Assembly (NCBI GenBank): GCA_023846275.1
Contig: JAIUJO010000163.1
Span: 241,001 to 305,000, forward strand
Direction of reading: 5' to 3'
From: Vanilla planifolia
Lineage: Eukaryota > Streptophyta > Magnoliopsida > Asparagales > Orchidaceae
DNA length: 64,000 bases
Of this stretch, positions 24,526-34,797 are shown in pieces. A model generated the notes under the pieces. It searched no databases and was not told the DNA's origin. It worked only from the letters and a program-made list of their open reading frames with translations. Position numbers and translations under genes: made by a program. The stretch's first letter is position 1; each line of letters starts with the position of its first letter.

Positions 24526-25669
24526 ATTAAAAAATATTATATCTTAATTATTTGTTAAATAATATTTATCAATATTAACATGCTAGACATAAGTAACACT
24601 AAGTGTTATTTAAATAATAAAAATTTAATGTTTTGTACTATTTTCAAATATTATAAAGGTTTGTAGTACAAGTTGCAAATAATTTAATATTTTTAATAGT
24701 ATGGATAATTCGAAATGTTAATGAAATAATAATTAAAACGTTGTTCTAGATTATCATGCATATACACTCGTAAAATCATTAGTTTTATTATATATGTCAT
24801 ATTATATTTTAATATTAAGATATCAATTATATGAAAATTTTAAAATATTATGTAAATTTTTATTTCTATTCAAATAAACATTCATGAGAATGCTTTATTT
24901 CCACAAAATTATAGTTCATATAAAAAATTAATTAAAATTTAATTTATTTTAAATAATAAAAAATAAAACCAAAAGTTTAATTATAATTATTCTTTACAAT
25001 GTTTTCTTTCACAGGCATAGAATAATTTATACATACTTTTATTTGATATTTCATAATATATGTAAATGGTATGATTTTAAAAATTATTTCATTAATATAT
25101 AATTTAAATGTTAACGCAATATATGATATATTATGTTAAAGTGCGTACAAGGGAAACAAGATACGAAAATAGTGAAGAGAGAGAAAATAGAGAGGATAGA
25201 ATGAAAAAATTGTTTTTACTTTATAAAATTTAATATTAATTTTTCAAAATATATAGTAATGTAAAATAATAATATTAGTCATATTTGTTTCATATGAAAT
25301 GAAAATACTATTATTTTATTATGAAGTAAGAAATAAAAAATAAATTATTACTCATTAATTATTATAAACAATGTTTGTCATAATTATACATGTGTTCAAG
25401 AAAAATTGAAATTTATATTAAAAGTTTAAAATATTATAGTAAATAAAAATATATATTTATTAATTTGTAAAGAATAATATTTTTTAATTTTTTTGATAAT
25501 TTTGATGCATAGTAGATTAAATATAAATTAATATTAACATATTATAACATGTGTTATAAACAAGTGCTTGCAATAATTATAATAAATTAACAAAATAATT
25601 TCATTATATTAATTTTTAAATATAATTCTACTAAAATGTCTTACGCATTGAATATTGTAAAAGATATTT

Positions 25670-25900
25670 GAAATGAGAATATCAAAAAGTAATAAAGGAG
25701 AAAGTGGGAAGAAAATAAAATGTTGATAAAAAAATGGAAGAGTGTGATTGAGATTGGAATTAAAGATATTGGGTGAGAAGAGAGAGAGTATACTAGAAGA
25801 AGAATGTCAAAAGAATAGAGAGACAATAGGGAAATAATAGTAAACATGTAGAAAGAGAAAGAGAGTTTATGAAATGAGAGGGAGACATAATTATTACTAT
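25670..25900 (+). repeat. Purine-rich tract adjoining 5S relic 15
   Basis: Counterpart of 21,120-21,350, with GAGAAAGTGGGAAGAAAATA, GAAAGAGAGTTTATGAAATG and GAGAGGGAGACATAATTATT. It runs nearly up to the relic, as in copies A and C. Confidence 0.6.
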
Positions 25901-25934
25901 TTTTTAAAAAAAGTAGATGCTAAGAAAAAAAATG

Positions 25935-26049
25935 TGCAACATAAGGGCTTCTCAAGAGTTCACACATTCCAATACTACTATCAATTAAGCATGTTTAACT
26001 TTTTAGTTCTAAAGAGATATAGTAGTATAATTCAGTGTAGCCACACATC
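25935..26049 (-). pseudogene. 5S rRNA-like relic 15 (copy B)
   Basis: Counterpart of relic 12: TGCAACATAAGGGCTTCTCAAG, GTTCACACATTCCAATACTA, CTATCAATTAAGCATGTTTAAC and GTGTAGCCACACATC. The CTCTCG core seen in relics 12 and 18 has become CTATCA here. Confidence 0.87.
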
Positions 26050-26384
26050 TATAATAAAGTAATTAGATCATATTCTTATGGTTATTGTCTCATAGATAAA
26101 GAATTATTTAAAAATGTTTCTAAATTAACATGGGTATGCTTTTTCAAAAATAATTTTTTCTTTAATAAATTCATGATAATATAATCAAATATTAATGTCC
26201 TATTTATATTAAATTGAACGAAAGTTATAAATATTATTATTTCACTTAAAGCAAATGTTCGTTATAAGAATTATGTCCATTAACTTATAATTTAAAAAAA
26301 AATAATAAATTATTTATTATATAAAAAATGAAATATATATTAAAGTGCACAACATGAGAGATTTCTATATTAATTACAATTTAA

Positions 26385-26580
26385 GGAGATAAAAAATGGA
26401 TACATGAGATGGGTATAATTATATCATAATTGGGAAATGTCATGGATATATAAAAATGAAATAGACAAAATAGTAACAAAAGGAGAAGAGAGATAATTGA
26501 ATGAAGAGAAAAGAAAAAGAGAGAAAAGTGAGATAAGATATCGGAGATAGAGAGAATGAATATCGTAGTGAAGGAAAGAG
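26385..26580 (+). repeat. Polypurine tract ending at the B/C junction
   Basis: Counterpart of 21,838-22,060: AGGAGATAAAAAATGGATAC, AGGAGAAGAGAGATAATTGA. It is cut after GTGAAGGAAAGAG, where the sequence becomes the interior of a 5S relic. Confidence 0.65.
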
Positions 26581-26613
26581 CATGCTTTACTTGGAATTCT
26601 AATGAGATCTTGG
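26577..26613 (-). pseudogene. 5S rRNA-like relic 16, truncated and chimeric
   Basis: Only the middle of the relic 10/14 type remains (AGAGCATGCTTTACTTGG to GAGATCTTGG). The left half is replaced by the GA-rich tract. On the right a further deletion of about 35-45 bases joins GATCTTGG to AAACGCATTCTTATGTGA. The junction shares AGAG between the two parent sequences. Confidence 0.85.
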
Positions 26614-26954
26614 AAACGCATTCTTATGTGATTATTGCCACAAAAAAAACTGAACTATTTAAGAAATTTACTAAATTATCATGCATAAACACCACCAAAA
26701 ATAATTTCACTTTTGTAATATATGTCATAATAGATCCCAACATTAAAACATTAATTATATTAAATTAATAGTAAATTATTTATCTTAAAATTTCCTTTAA
26801 AATAAACATTCAAACACATGAAATTTTTCTATAAAACTATAGTTCTTTGACGAAAAAATTAAATTAATTATTAATAATAAAGGAAATATATATTTATTGT
26901 AATAACATTTATTGAATTAAGTAATATAAGAGATTTCTTAATTAATCTTATTTT

Positions 26955-27280
26955 ATGGTACATAAAATAGAGATGATAGAGATTACAAAAAAGTTTACTA
27001 GAAGCAAAAGAGTAATGGATAGAAAAGAGGGACATAGGGATCAACCCATGAATGGGAGCGAAGAGAGAGATTAGTAAATGAAGAGTAGAGAAAAAGGGAA
27101 GATTGAAATAACAAAATGACAAGGAGAGAAATAAAAATGTAAAGAACAAAACAGATGAGTTGGTGAGCGAAAGTCACAATTTAAGGATGGAGAGAAAAAT
27201 AAGAGAATGATAATAAGATACAAAAGAAATTGAAAGAATGAGAACTATTGAGATAAATAGAATGAAATGAGTGAAATAAA
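26955..27280 (+). repeat. Polypurine tract, copy C
   Basis: Counterpart of 19,030-19,375 and 24,195-24,525. It has GGGATCAACCCATGAATGGG where A and B have GGGATGGACCCATGATGGGG. Confidence 0.62.
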
Positions 27281-27824
27281 TAAAAAATATTATATCTTAA
27301 TAATTTTTTAAATAATATTTATCAATATTAACATGCTAGACATAAGTAACACTATGTGTTATTTAATAACAAAAATTTAATGTTTTGTAGTTTTTTCATA
27401 TATTATAAAGGTTTAAAGTACAAGTTGCAATTAATTTAATATTATTTTAATAGTATGGATAATTTGAAATATTAACGAAATAATAATTAATATCATTATT
27501 TTGATAAATTATCAAAGTGCCACATAAGATAGATAATAAATATAAATAAAATTTCATATTAATGATATCTTTTTTGGTAATTAATGTTTTATGATATTTT
27601 TAATTATACAAAAAATTATATAAAATATTTACACAGTGCTATAAAGATTTATCAATTCTAATTTATTATACTTGAAACAAGTATTGTTTATTGATAAGTA
27701 ATCATTAAAATTGAAATTATAGAATGAAATTCATAATTTTGTTCTTCATCAATATTTACTTATTATTTAAACCAAGCGCCACTTAATAGAAACAGTAATT
27801 CTTTAAAATAATGTATGGAAAATT

Positions 27825-27929
27825 ATAACATCCCAAGAAGTCACCAATTCCAATACTATCTCTCAAGCATGCTTAAATGTGGATTTCTAATGTGATCTAA
27901 TGCGATATTGCTGGCATGGTTGAACATCC
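27825..27929 (-). pseudogene. 5S rRNA-like relic 17 (copy C)
   Basis: Counterpart of relic 11 with the same missing CGAGGACTT stretch: ATAACATCCCAAGAAGTCACC, AATTCCAATACTATCTCTCAAG, GTGGATTTCTAATGTGATCT and CTGGCATGGTTGAACATCC. It is better preserved than relic 11 at GGATTTCTAATG. Confidence 0.85.
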
Positions 27930-28942
27930 ATGGAAAAGCTAGAAAATCATACTTGTGTACTTATTGTCTAAAACATAATAAATTATTAAAAGATTGTTTT
28001 AAATTATCATCAATATACACTTGTAAAATTAGTTATTTTATTATATATGACATAGTATATTTTAATATTAAGATATCAATTATATGAAAATTTTAAAATA
28101 TTATGTATATTTTTATTTCTAATAAAATAAATATTCATGAATAGGAATTTTTTCCACAGAATTGTAGTTCACATAAAAAAATTAATTAAAATTTAATTTA
28201 TTTTAAACAATAAATTATAAGATAAAAAAGTTTAATTATAATTATTTTTTATAATGTATTCCTTAATTACATTATTTTGTACATTAAAAGAACTAAAAGC
28301 ATATAAAATTTTGAATTAATCTTTTTTTAAAATTAAATTTATAATTTATCATAATAAAAAAAATTAAATTTATTGTTTATTATATCACAAGCATAGAATA
28401 ATTTACACATACTTTTATTTTATATTTAATAATATATGTAAATGGTATGATTTTAAAAATTATATTGTTAATATATAATATCAATGGTAATGCAATCTAT
28501 GATATATTATATTAATGTGTGTAAGAAGAGAAACATCATATGAAAATAGTGATAGAGAGAGAAAATAGAGAGAGTAGAATGAAAAAACAAATTTTACTTT
28601 ATAAAATTTTTATGTTAATTTTTCAAAATATATAGTAATGTAAAATAATTATATAGTAATATTTGTTTTATATGAAATCAAAATAAAATTATTTTAACAT
28701 GAAATAAGAAATATAAAATAAATGATTTCTCATTAATTATTAGAAAGAATGTTTGTCATAGTTATACATGTATTCAAGTAAAATTGAAATTTATATTAAA
28801 AAGTTCAAAATATTATAGTAAATTAAATATTGAAATTGATTTTGATAATTTTTCTGCATAGTAGATTAAATATGAATTAATATTAGCATATTAAATCATG
28901 TGTTATATACAAATGCATGTAATTACTATAATAAATTAAAAA

Positions 28943-28996
28943 AATAATTTCATTATATTAATTTTAAAAAATAATTTCATTATATTAATTTTAAAA
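28943..28996. repeat. 27-bp direct tandem duplication, copy C only
   Basis: Two consecutive copies of a 27-base unit containing AATTTCATTATATTAATTTT. Copy A (about 21,057) and copy B (about 25,597) have a single copy, so it arose after copy C separated. Confidence 0.85.
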
Positions 28997-29044
28997 AATA
29001 ATTCTATTAAAATTTCTTATATATCGAATATTGTAAAAGATATT

Positions 29045-29275
29045 TGAAATAAGGATATCAAAAAGTAATAAAGGAGAAAGTGAGAAGAAAATAAAATGTT
29101 GATAAAAAATGGAAGATGTGATTGAGATTGGAATTAAAGATATTGGGGTGAGAAGAGAGTGAATATACTAGAAGAAGAATGTCAAAAGAATAGAGAGACA
29201 ATCGAGAAATAATAGTGAACATGTAGAAAGAGAAAGAGAGTTTATGAAATGAGAGGGAGACATAATTATTACTAT
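29045..29275 (+). repeat. Purine-rich tract adjoining 5S relic 18
   Basis: Counterpart of 21,120-21,350 and 25,670-25,900, including GAAAGAGAGTTTATGAAATG and GAGAGGGAGACATAATTATT. Confidence 0.6.
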
Positions 29276-29307
29276 TTTCTAAAAAGTAGATGCTAAGAAA
29301 CAAAATG

Positions 29308-29422
29308 TGCAACGCATGGACTTCTCAAGAGTTCACACATTCCAATACTACTCTCGATTAAGCATGTTTAACTTTGTAGTTCTAAAGAGATATAGTGTTA
29401 TGATTTAGTGCAACCAAACATC
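29308..29422 (-). pseudogene. 5S rRNA-like relic 18 (copy C)
   Basis: Counterpart of relic 12, about 8 mismatches in 115 bases by eye: TGCAACGCATGGACTTCTCAAG, TACTACTCTCGATTAAGCATG, TTTAACTTTGTAGTTCTAAAG. CTCTCG is kept. It is the last minus-strand relic before orientation flips. Confidence 0.89.
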
Positions 29423-29839
29423 TATGCAAATGTAATTAGATCATATTCTTATGGTTATTGTCTCATAGATCAAGAATTATTTTAAAATGTTTCTAAATTA
29501 TTATGGGTATGCTTTTTCAAAAAAAAATTTCTTTAATAAATTTGTGATATTATAATCCAATATTAATGTCTTATTTATATTAAATTGAAAGAAAGTTATA
29601 AATATTATTATTTTGCTTAAAGCAAATATTCGTTATAAGAATTATTTCCTTTAACTTATAATTCTTAAAAATAAAATAATAAATTATTTATTAGTTATAA
29701 ATAATGAAATATATATTAAAGTGCACAACAAGAGAGATTTCTATATCAATTACAATTTAAGGAGATAAAAAATGGATATACGAGATGGGTATAAATATAT
29801 CATAATTGAGAAATGTCATGGATAAATAAGAATGAAATA

Positions 29840-29850
29840 GATTTTATTTC
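29840..29850. other. Inversion breakpoint of the 5S-derived array
   Basis: To the left all recognisable 5S relics are on the minus strand and tracts are GA-rich. To the right, relics are on the plus strand and tracts are CT-rich. The switch falls within about ten bases after AAGAATGAAATAGA in the copy C tract and before GGTATGGCTCACC. The relics diverge from this point. Confidence 0.75.
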
Positions 29851-29888
29851 GGTATGGCTCACCATTTAAGAAGTCCATGTGTTACACA
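29851..29888 (+). pseudogene. 5S rRNA-like relic 19, 3' end only, plus strand
   Basis: GGTATGGCTCACCATTTAAG and AAGTCCATGTGTTACACA match the 3' third of plant 5S (GGATGGGTGACCTCC, GAAGTCCTCGTGTTGCA). CTCGTG became CATGTG. It is followed by ATGTTCTCATAGC, the reverse complement of the family's 3' flank. The 5' two thirds were lost at the inversion breakpoint. Confidence 0.8.
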
Positions 29889-30669
29889 TATGTTCTCATA
29901 GCAATAGTTTTTCAAATAAATGTGAGTTTTTTTAATAATATATGTTAATATTATTAATAAATAACATTATTTTAGGTTTCATTTTTCAATTTTTATTTAA
30001 GTTGTTGATTAATATAACTTAAATATAATTGTTTTATAATTTCACATACTATTAAATAAAGTCTTAAATATGACATAATAAAATATTAATTTAATATATG
30101 ATAAGTATATGAAATATTACTTGTAAAGACTTTGATAAAGTAAAGTGAATATATATTTATAATAATATAGACATTATGTAAATAAAATTTTTAATATGTA
30201 TTATATTATATAACACAAGTTACACAAAATTAAATCTTTATTATGAACAGTTATTTGGATTTCTTATCTATATTATGTCATATCAAGAGCTTATATTGGA
30301 ATAAGAGATATTATTTGATATTTAACTAACATTTAAGATTATACATATTAATAAAAAATATTAAATTATAGTCAACATTTACTATAAACATTACTAATTC
30401 AAAAGAATAACTCCAAAAGTTTTATTTTTTATTGTACTTAAATAACATTAAATTTTATAAGTCATTAAATTTAAATTATATTTGAATGAATTTATAACTA
30501 CAATAAATGATCTTCATAATAATTAATGTACAAAAATTCTCCTTATATTTATTTTTCGAAAATAATTTAAAAAATAAAAAAAATTATATAAATTTCAATG
30601 TGAAAATTTCAATTAATATACACTAATATATTTTTTAAAAAATATAATAAACATATTTTAATTGCTAAT

Positions 30670-30830
30670 ATTCTCCCTTCTTTTTATGATCTCTCTCTTT
30701 ATTTTTTGTCTCTTTTTGTTATATCTCTCTCATCCCTCCCTCACTCTCTTTAAATGCTACTATACTTATCTTCATCTTCATTATCTTTTCTTTTGGTGCA
30801 TCAATTAATATTAATCTCTCTTGCTACGCA
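30670..30830 (-). repeat. Polypyrimidine tract (inverted PP1/PP2)
   Basis: CT-rich plus strand with ATCTCTCTCATCCCTCCCTC and CTTCATCTTCATTATCTTTT, ending in CATCAATTAATATTAATCTC, the reverse complement of the PP1 leader. Confidence 0.65.
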
Positions 30831-31399
30831 CTTCAATATAACTTTTTGTACACTAAATTACAATTCATGTTACATATTTAAAAACAAATTTGTTAAAGTC
30901 ATAATATAATGTATAATATGATATGTTATTATTTAGTTAAGCTAATTAATTATATGTCTATGATAATTAATTTTAAATTTAATTTTTTATTACAATTAAG
31001 AAAAAGAAGATATTAATTTCAATATTATAATATTTTAACATTTATGCTTTAGTTTTTTTAATATAAATAAAAGCACAATTCAAATAATTAAAATAAATAA
31101 TAATTATCATACATTTTTTTATTTATATTTTATTATTTAAAACTAGTATGTGAATAATTTTTTCCTTATATATAGATTTAAATTTAATGAAAAGATTCCT
31201 TATATGTGTGTGGTCACTTTTAATAAAAATTTATATGAATAATTTCATGTTATTCGTTATAAATAAATTATTACATATATAATAACCATAAAATTATTTT
31301 CCATTGCATATACTCATGCCACTTTAAAATTTTTTGAAAAGGTTCTTTATCTTTCTGATAATAGTCATTGAAGCTTATCTTTATGAAATTGTAACACAA

Positions 31400-31486
31400 A
31401 ACATCTTTGGAACTCAAAAGCGAACAATGCCTCAACATGAGTTGTATTGGTGTGGGTGCCCTCTTAAGAACTCCCCACGTTGAACA
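31400..31486 (+). pseudogene. 5S rRNA-like relic 20, plus strand
   Basis: The 3' part is clear: TTGTATTGGTGTGGGTGCCCTC and TTAAGAACTCCCCACGTTGAACA. GGAACTCAAAAGCGAACAATGC probably matches the middle. The 5' end is not recognisable. The CACGTTG end retains a CpG. It is followed by the family 3' flank. Confidence 0.75.
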
Positions 31487-32039
31487 AATGTTTTTGTAAT
31501 CATTATTTTTCTAATAAACATGAGTTTGTGTTAACAATATGTTAACATTTATTAATAAATAAAATTAATAAATATGATATATTATAATTTTTTATTTTAG
31601 TTATTATTATTGATATTATGTTCATAACATTGTTACCATTTTTGCATGGTATTAAACATAATCTTTATATGATTTAAAAAATAATACTTTTAATATACTT
31701 TAATATTTTCTAACATTACATATATAAACAATAACAAAGTGGAATTAATATATAGTTAAAATAATATACAAATGATGTGCATAACTTTTTTTATCATTAA
31801 AACATATTATATGACATTTTACCTTACATTATGCCATTAATATGAAATGTTATTTATATTTATTATCTATGCCATATCATATGAAGATAATAAATTAAAA
31901 TAAATGATATTATTTATTACTTAAATAATTCTAAAAATTACTTATATTTATATCATAAGATTAAATTAATAGTTAACATATAATTTAAATATTAGCAAAA
32001 TAAAAAATAGTCACAAAAAGATTTGTTTTTTGTTAAAAT

Positions 32040-32555
32040 ATAATTTTTATTTAGTTATTCCTCTCTACCATTTATCTTTGTTTTAATAGTCATCACTTTC
32101 TTCTTTATCTTATTATTTTTCTTTTAATTATCTCTTTTATCTCTATCTCTTTTTTTCTCTTTCTCTCTCCTCTATCTCTCTCATATCATTTGTCTCTCTT
32201 TCGCTTTATTATTAATTATCTCTCTCTCATTACCTTCTTTATGTTGTCTCTTTTTCTCTTATACTTTGTCTTTCAAGTTTTGCCTCATATCTTTCCCTAT
32301 CTTTTCATACCTCTTTTTGTTTCTCTTTTCTCAATTATACTTTTTATCCATACAATGCATTATATTATTTCATCTCTCTCTTACCCTCACTTCGATCCAA
32401 AGCCCTCTATCACACACTATCTACTCTTTGTGTCACCCTTTTTCTTGCCCCACTTTTCCTTCAAAACACCCTTATGCCCTCTCTTCGTTATATCCCACAC
32501 CACTTAATTTTCTTTCATCTTTCTCGTTTATCACTTTCTTTTTTTCCCTCCTTTA
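32040..32555 (-). repeat. Long polypyrimidine tract (inverted PP2)
   Basis: About 510 bases of CT-rich plus strand, for example TCTTTCTCTCTCCTCTATCTC. It mirrors the long GA tracts of the left arm at 8,680 and 9,885. The open frames it contains are Ser/Leu/Phe-rich and not genes. Confidence 0.68.
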
Positions 32556-32999
32556 ATATGTGTTAAAATATTTTATATATAATACATGTTAGCATAATAC
32601 TTTATGTGATGCTTTGTTTTTGTTATAATAACATTATTTATTTAAATTATAAAATTATTAGAAACATAAGCTTATAGCATATGTTACAATATAATAATAT
32701 AAATTCACATATAATTTGTTTTGTAGCCAAATTATAAAAAAATCAAAAACATTATTTACAAATTAGTTAATTTTTTTAGTTTTTTAAAAAATTTTAATTT
32801 AAACTTCAATTATATTTAGACACATTTCCAACTATGATAAACATCTTTTATGATAATCAATGTGTCACAAATTTTTTTATAAATCATATTTTATAAGTAA
32901 TATCAAAAAGAACTTTTTTAAAAATATAATAAGGAAGATTATATTTTTTTCATATAGTTTTAGAAAAAATGTATATATATATTAAAAGCAAAATTTCAA

Positions 33000-33140
33000 C
33001 TTTTCATTCTATCATCTCTCTCTTCTCCTTTTATCATTATTTTATCTCTAACTCTATCTTATCTTTCCATATCTCTCTTGGACTTCCACAAGCCTATTTC
33101 TCTTTCTGTTGCCTTTTTCTATTATTAAGAAATCTCTAAT
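33000..33140 (-). repeat. Polypyrimidine tract (inverted PP1)
   Basis: CTATCATCTCTCTCTTCTCC and following CT-rich sequence, between the inverted PP2 tract and the standard spacer that leads toward relic 21. Confidence 0.55.
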
Positions 33141-33682
33141 GTTACATTTTTTGATATAATATATAATTCATTACTTTATTAATTATGTTGTAGATTAATA
33201 TATTATAAATAATATCCATAACATATATTATTATATATTATATTAAACTATGTATTAGAAAGATACATTTTTATATAGTTAATGATATTTTAAAATTTCT
33301 TAAAAATATATAATATTAAATTCAAAAGTATAATAATTTGTAATATATATGCTTTAGTTTTTTAATGAACATAATGATGTAGTTAAAGTAATTAATATAA
33401 AAAATAATTTCAATAAACTTTTTTATATTTTATTATTTATAATTTATAAAAAAAATTTATCTATAATACATATAATTTTGTCAAAAACTACTTTTTTGTA
33501 TGAATGACCTCTTTGAAGGAATGTGTAACATATATAATTTCTAATTAATTTGTTATAAATGATTTATTAAAATTTAAATATATTATTACACATATAATAA
33601 GCATTAAACTATGTTTTTAAATTATTTGCATAATTTGTTAATTTAGAAATAATGGTCAAACTTGTTGTTTTGACTTTTGTGT

Positions 33683-33723
33683 ATGTGTTCAACCACACCA
33701 GTATTAAAGCATTGGATCTCAAT
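33683..33723 (+). pseudogene. 5S rRNA-like relic 21, 5' third fused to CT tract
   Basis: TGTTCAACCACACCAGTATT, AAAGCATTGGATCTCAATC matches the plant 5S 5' end (ATCATACCAGCACTAAAGCACCGGATCCCATC). It then passes abruptly into TTTTCATTCTCTCTCTATTT, a polypyrimidine tract. The rest of the 5S is missing. Confidence 0.83.
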
Positions 33724-33855
33724 CTTTTCATTCTCTCTCTATTTTCTTTATTCCCCTCTTAATCTCTCTCTTCCTTATAACTCTTACCACTTCAGTTTCT
33801 TTCACCTTATTTTAGTACTACTTTTTTACATTCTATTTCTAAATATTTGATATAA
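33720..33855 (-). repeat. Polypyrimidine tract fused to a 5S relic
   Basis: TCATTCTCTCTCTATTTTCT to CAGTTTCTTTCACCTTATTT. It directly abuts the 5' third of relic 21 with no intervening spacer. Confidence 0.62.
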
Positions 33856-34309
33856 TATTTTATATATAATATATTCATGTTAAATATTTCATTTATTACT
33901 TATTATTTCTATTGTAAAATTATCTTGTTAATTTATTAAAATTATTAAAAACATGTAGTTATAAGAAAAGCTATAATATGCCAATATTAATATTCATATA
34001 ATCCATTATGTGATAAACTTTAAAATAAAAAAATATATATTTTTAAAATGATATATTTTTTTTTTATTTTTACTTTAAAGGTATAATATAAATTTTAATT
34101 ATATTTGATCTCAAGTATAACTATGTTAACCATTCCTTATAATAGTTATTGTGTAATAAATTTCTTTCTACATCTTATTTGATAATTAATATAAAACATT
34201 ATTTTTATTTTTCTTATGCAACATAATAAGACTAATTTTAATTAATTTTCATTAAAATATATTTTAATAAAATATACATATTTTTAAATGCAAATATTCC
34301 CATTTCATT

Positions 34310-34475
34310 TTTAACCTTTTTCTTCTACTTATCATTATTTTTTTCTCTTCTCTCTTCTATTTCTTCATGTTTCTTTCCCATACCTTTTGGTATCTCTTTC
34401 ATTAGCTCCTTCAATTATCATTAATTATGAAATCTCTTTTGTTATGAAATTTAATAATATAACCTTTAAAAACAT
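34310..34475 (-). repeat. Polypyrimidine tract (inverted PP1), last of the array
   Basis: TTTTTCTCTTCTCTCTTCTAT, then CATTAATTATGAAATCTCTT, the reversed PP1 leader. About 320 bases further on, the array stops at the LTR-like island. Confidence 0.55.
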
Positions 34476-34797
34476 ATTTATAATAAGTACTATGATTTGA
34501 TATATCAACATTAAAGTATGTGCAAATATATGTATATATATATACATGTTTGAGATATAATTAAATTTGTTCATTTCTATTAATATAAAAGTAAATAAAT
34601 ATGAGTTTAAATGTCATAATAATTAGTAATATATTTTGTTTCATTTTTTATTATACATAATGGTTTATTTAAAAAGTAAAAAAGAAAATAAAAAATTTAT
34701 AGGTCTAAAAACATTTTTTGATAAAATGTTTATATGTTATAAAAAATAATTTTCATAAGTGTTTTATATATAGTTTTCATTTAAATATTACTAAATA

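Larger units (their letters stand above)
22930..26577 (-). repeat. Higher-order repeat, copy B (with deletions)
   Basis: About 3.65 kb homologous to 17,770-22,060 of copy A. Two internal deletions are visible. About 480 bases (copy A 19,594-20,075) are missing at 24,737, removing the counterpart of 5S relic 11. About 130 bases (copy A near 20,345-20,465) are missing near 25,012. It ends inside the purine tract that is fused to copy C. Confidence 0.78.
1..29840 (-). repeat. Degenerate 5S rDNA-derived tandem array, minus-strand orientation
   Basis: AT-rich array of diverged monomers. Seen directly: 18 minus-strand 5S-like relics, all in the same orientation, with recurring flanks. To the right of most relics lies a block containing motifs like ATATGTCATAATATATT followed by TTAATAAGAAATTAT. 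Farther on comes PP1, a GA-rich tract preceded by TTAATTAATATTAATT. Next is a block with AAAGAATGTTTGTCATAATT and ACATGTGTTCAA. Then comes PP2, a second GA-rich tract, and finally a block with TATTAACATATTATTAAA just before the next 5S. The second block recurs near 1-80, 1535, 5753, 8355, 9563, 20810, 25345 and 28725. Relic starts are spaced from about 1.1 to 3.6 kb. Plant 5S rDNA is normally tandem with shorter units, so this is a derived satellite or an ancient pseudogenised array. A Cassandra-type TRIM carrying 5S is the main alternative. Confidence 0.8.
26578..29840 (-). repeat. Higher-order repeat, copy C
   Basis: About 3.26 kb. It starts inside the counterpart of 5S relic 10 (copy A 18,622) and ends within the counterpart of copy A about 21,915. 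It includes relics 16, 17 and 18. The spacing of relics 17 and 18 (1,483) is nearly that of relics 11 and 12 (1,479). It ends at the inversion breakpoint. Confidence 0.78.
29841..34797 (+). repeat. 5S-derived array in inverted (plus) orientation
   Basis: About 5 kb of the same family with all modules reversed: three partial plus-strand 5S relics (19-21), polypyrimidine tracts at 30,670, 32,040, 33,000, 33,720 and 34,310, and reverse-complemented spacer blocks (for example ATATATTATAACATATG-like and ATAATTAAATT words). It is more diverged than copies A-C. No genes are seen; two open frames at 32,190-32,556 are polypyrimidine artefacts. Confidence 0.72.

Noticed and set aside
17770..29840. CRISPR-like or short regularly interspaced array
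   Set aside because: Repeats are over a kilobase long and diverged, with homologous spacers, so the arrangement is a satellite.
32190..32556. Two overlapping plus-strand frames of 96-105 residues
   Set aside because: Polypyrimidine tract artefacts in the inverted array.
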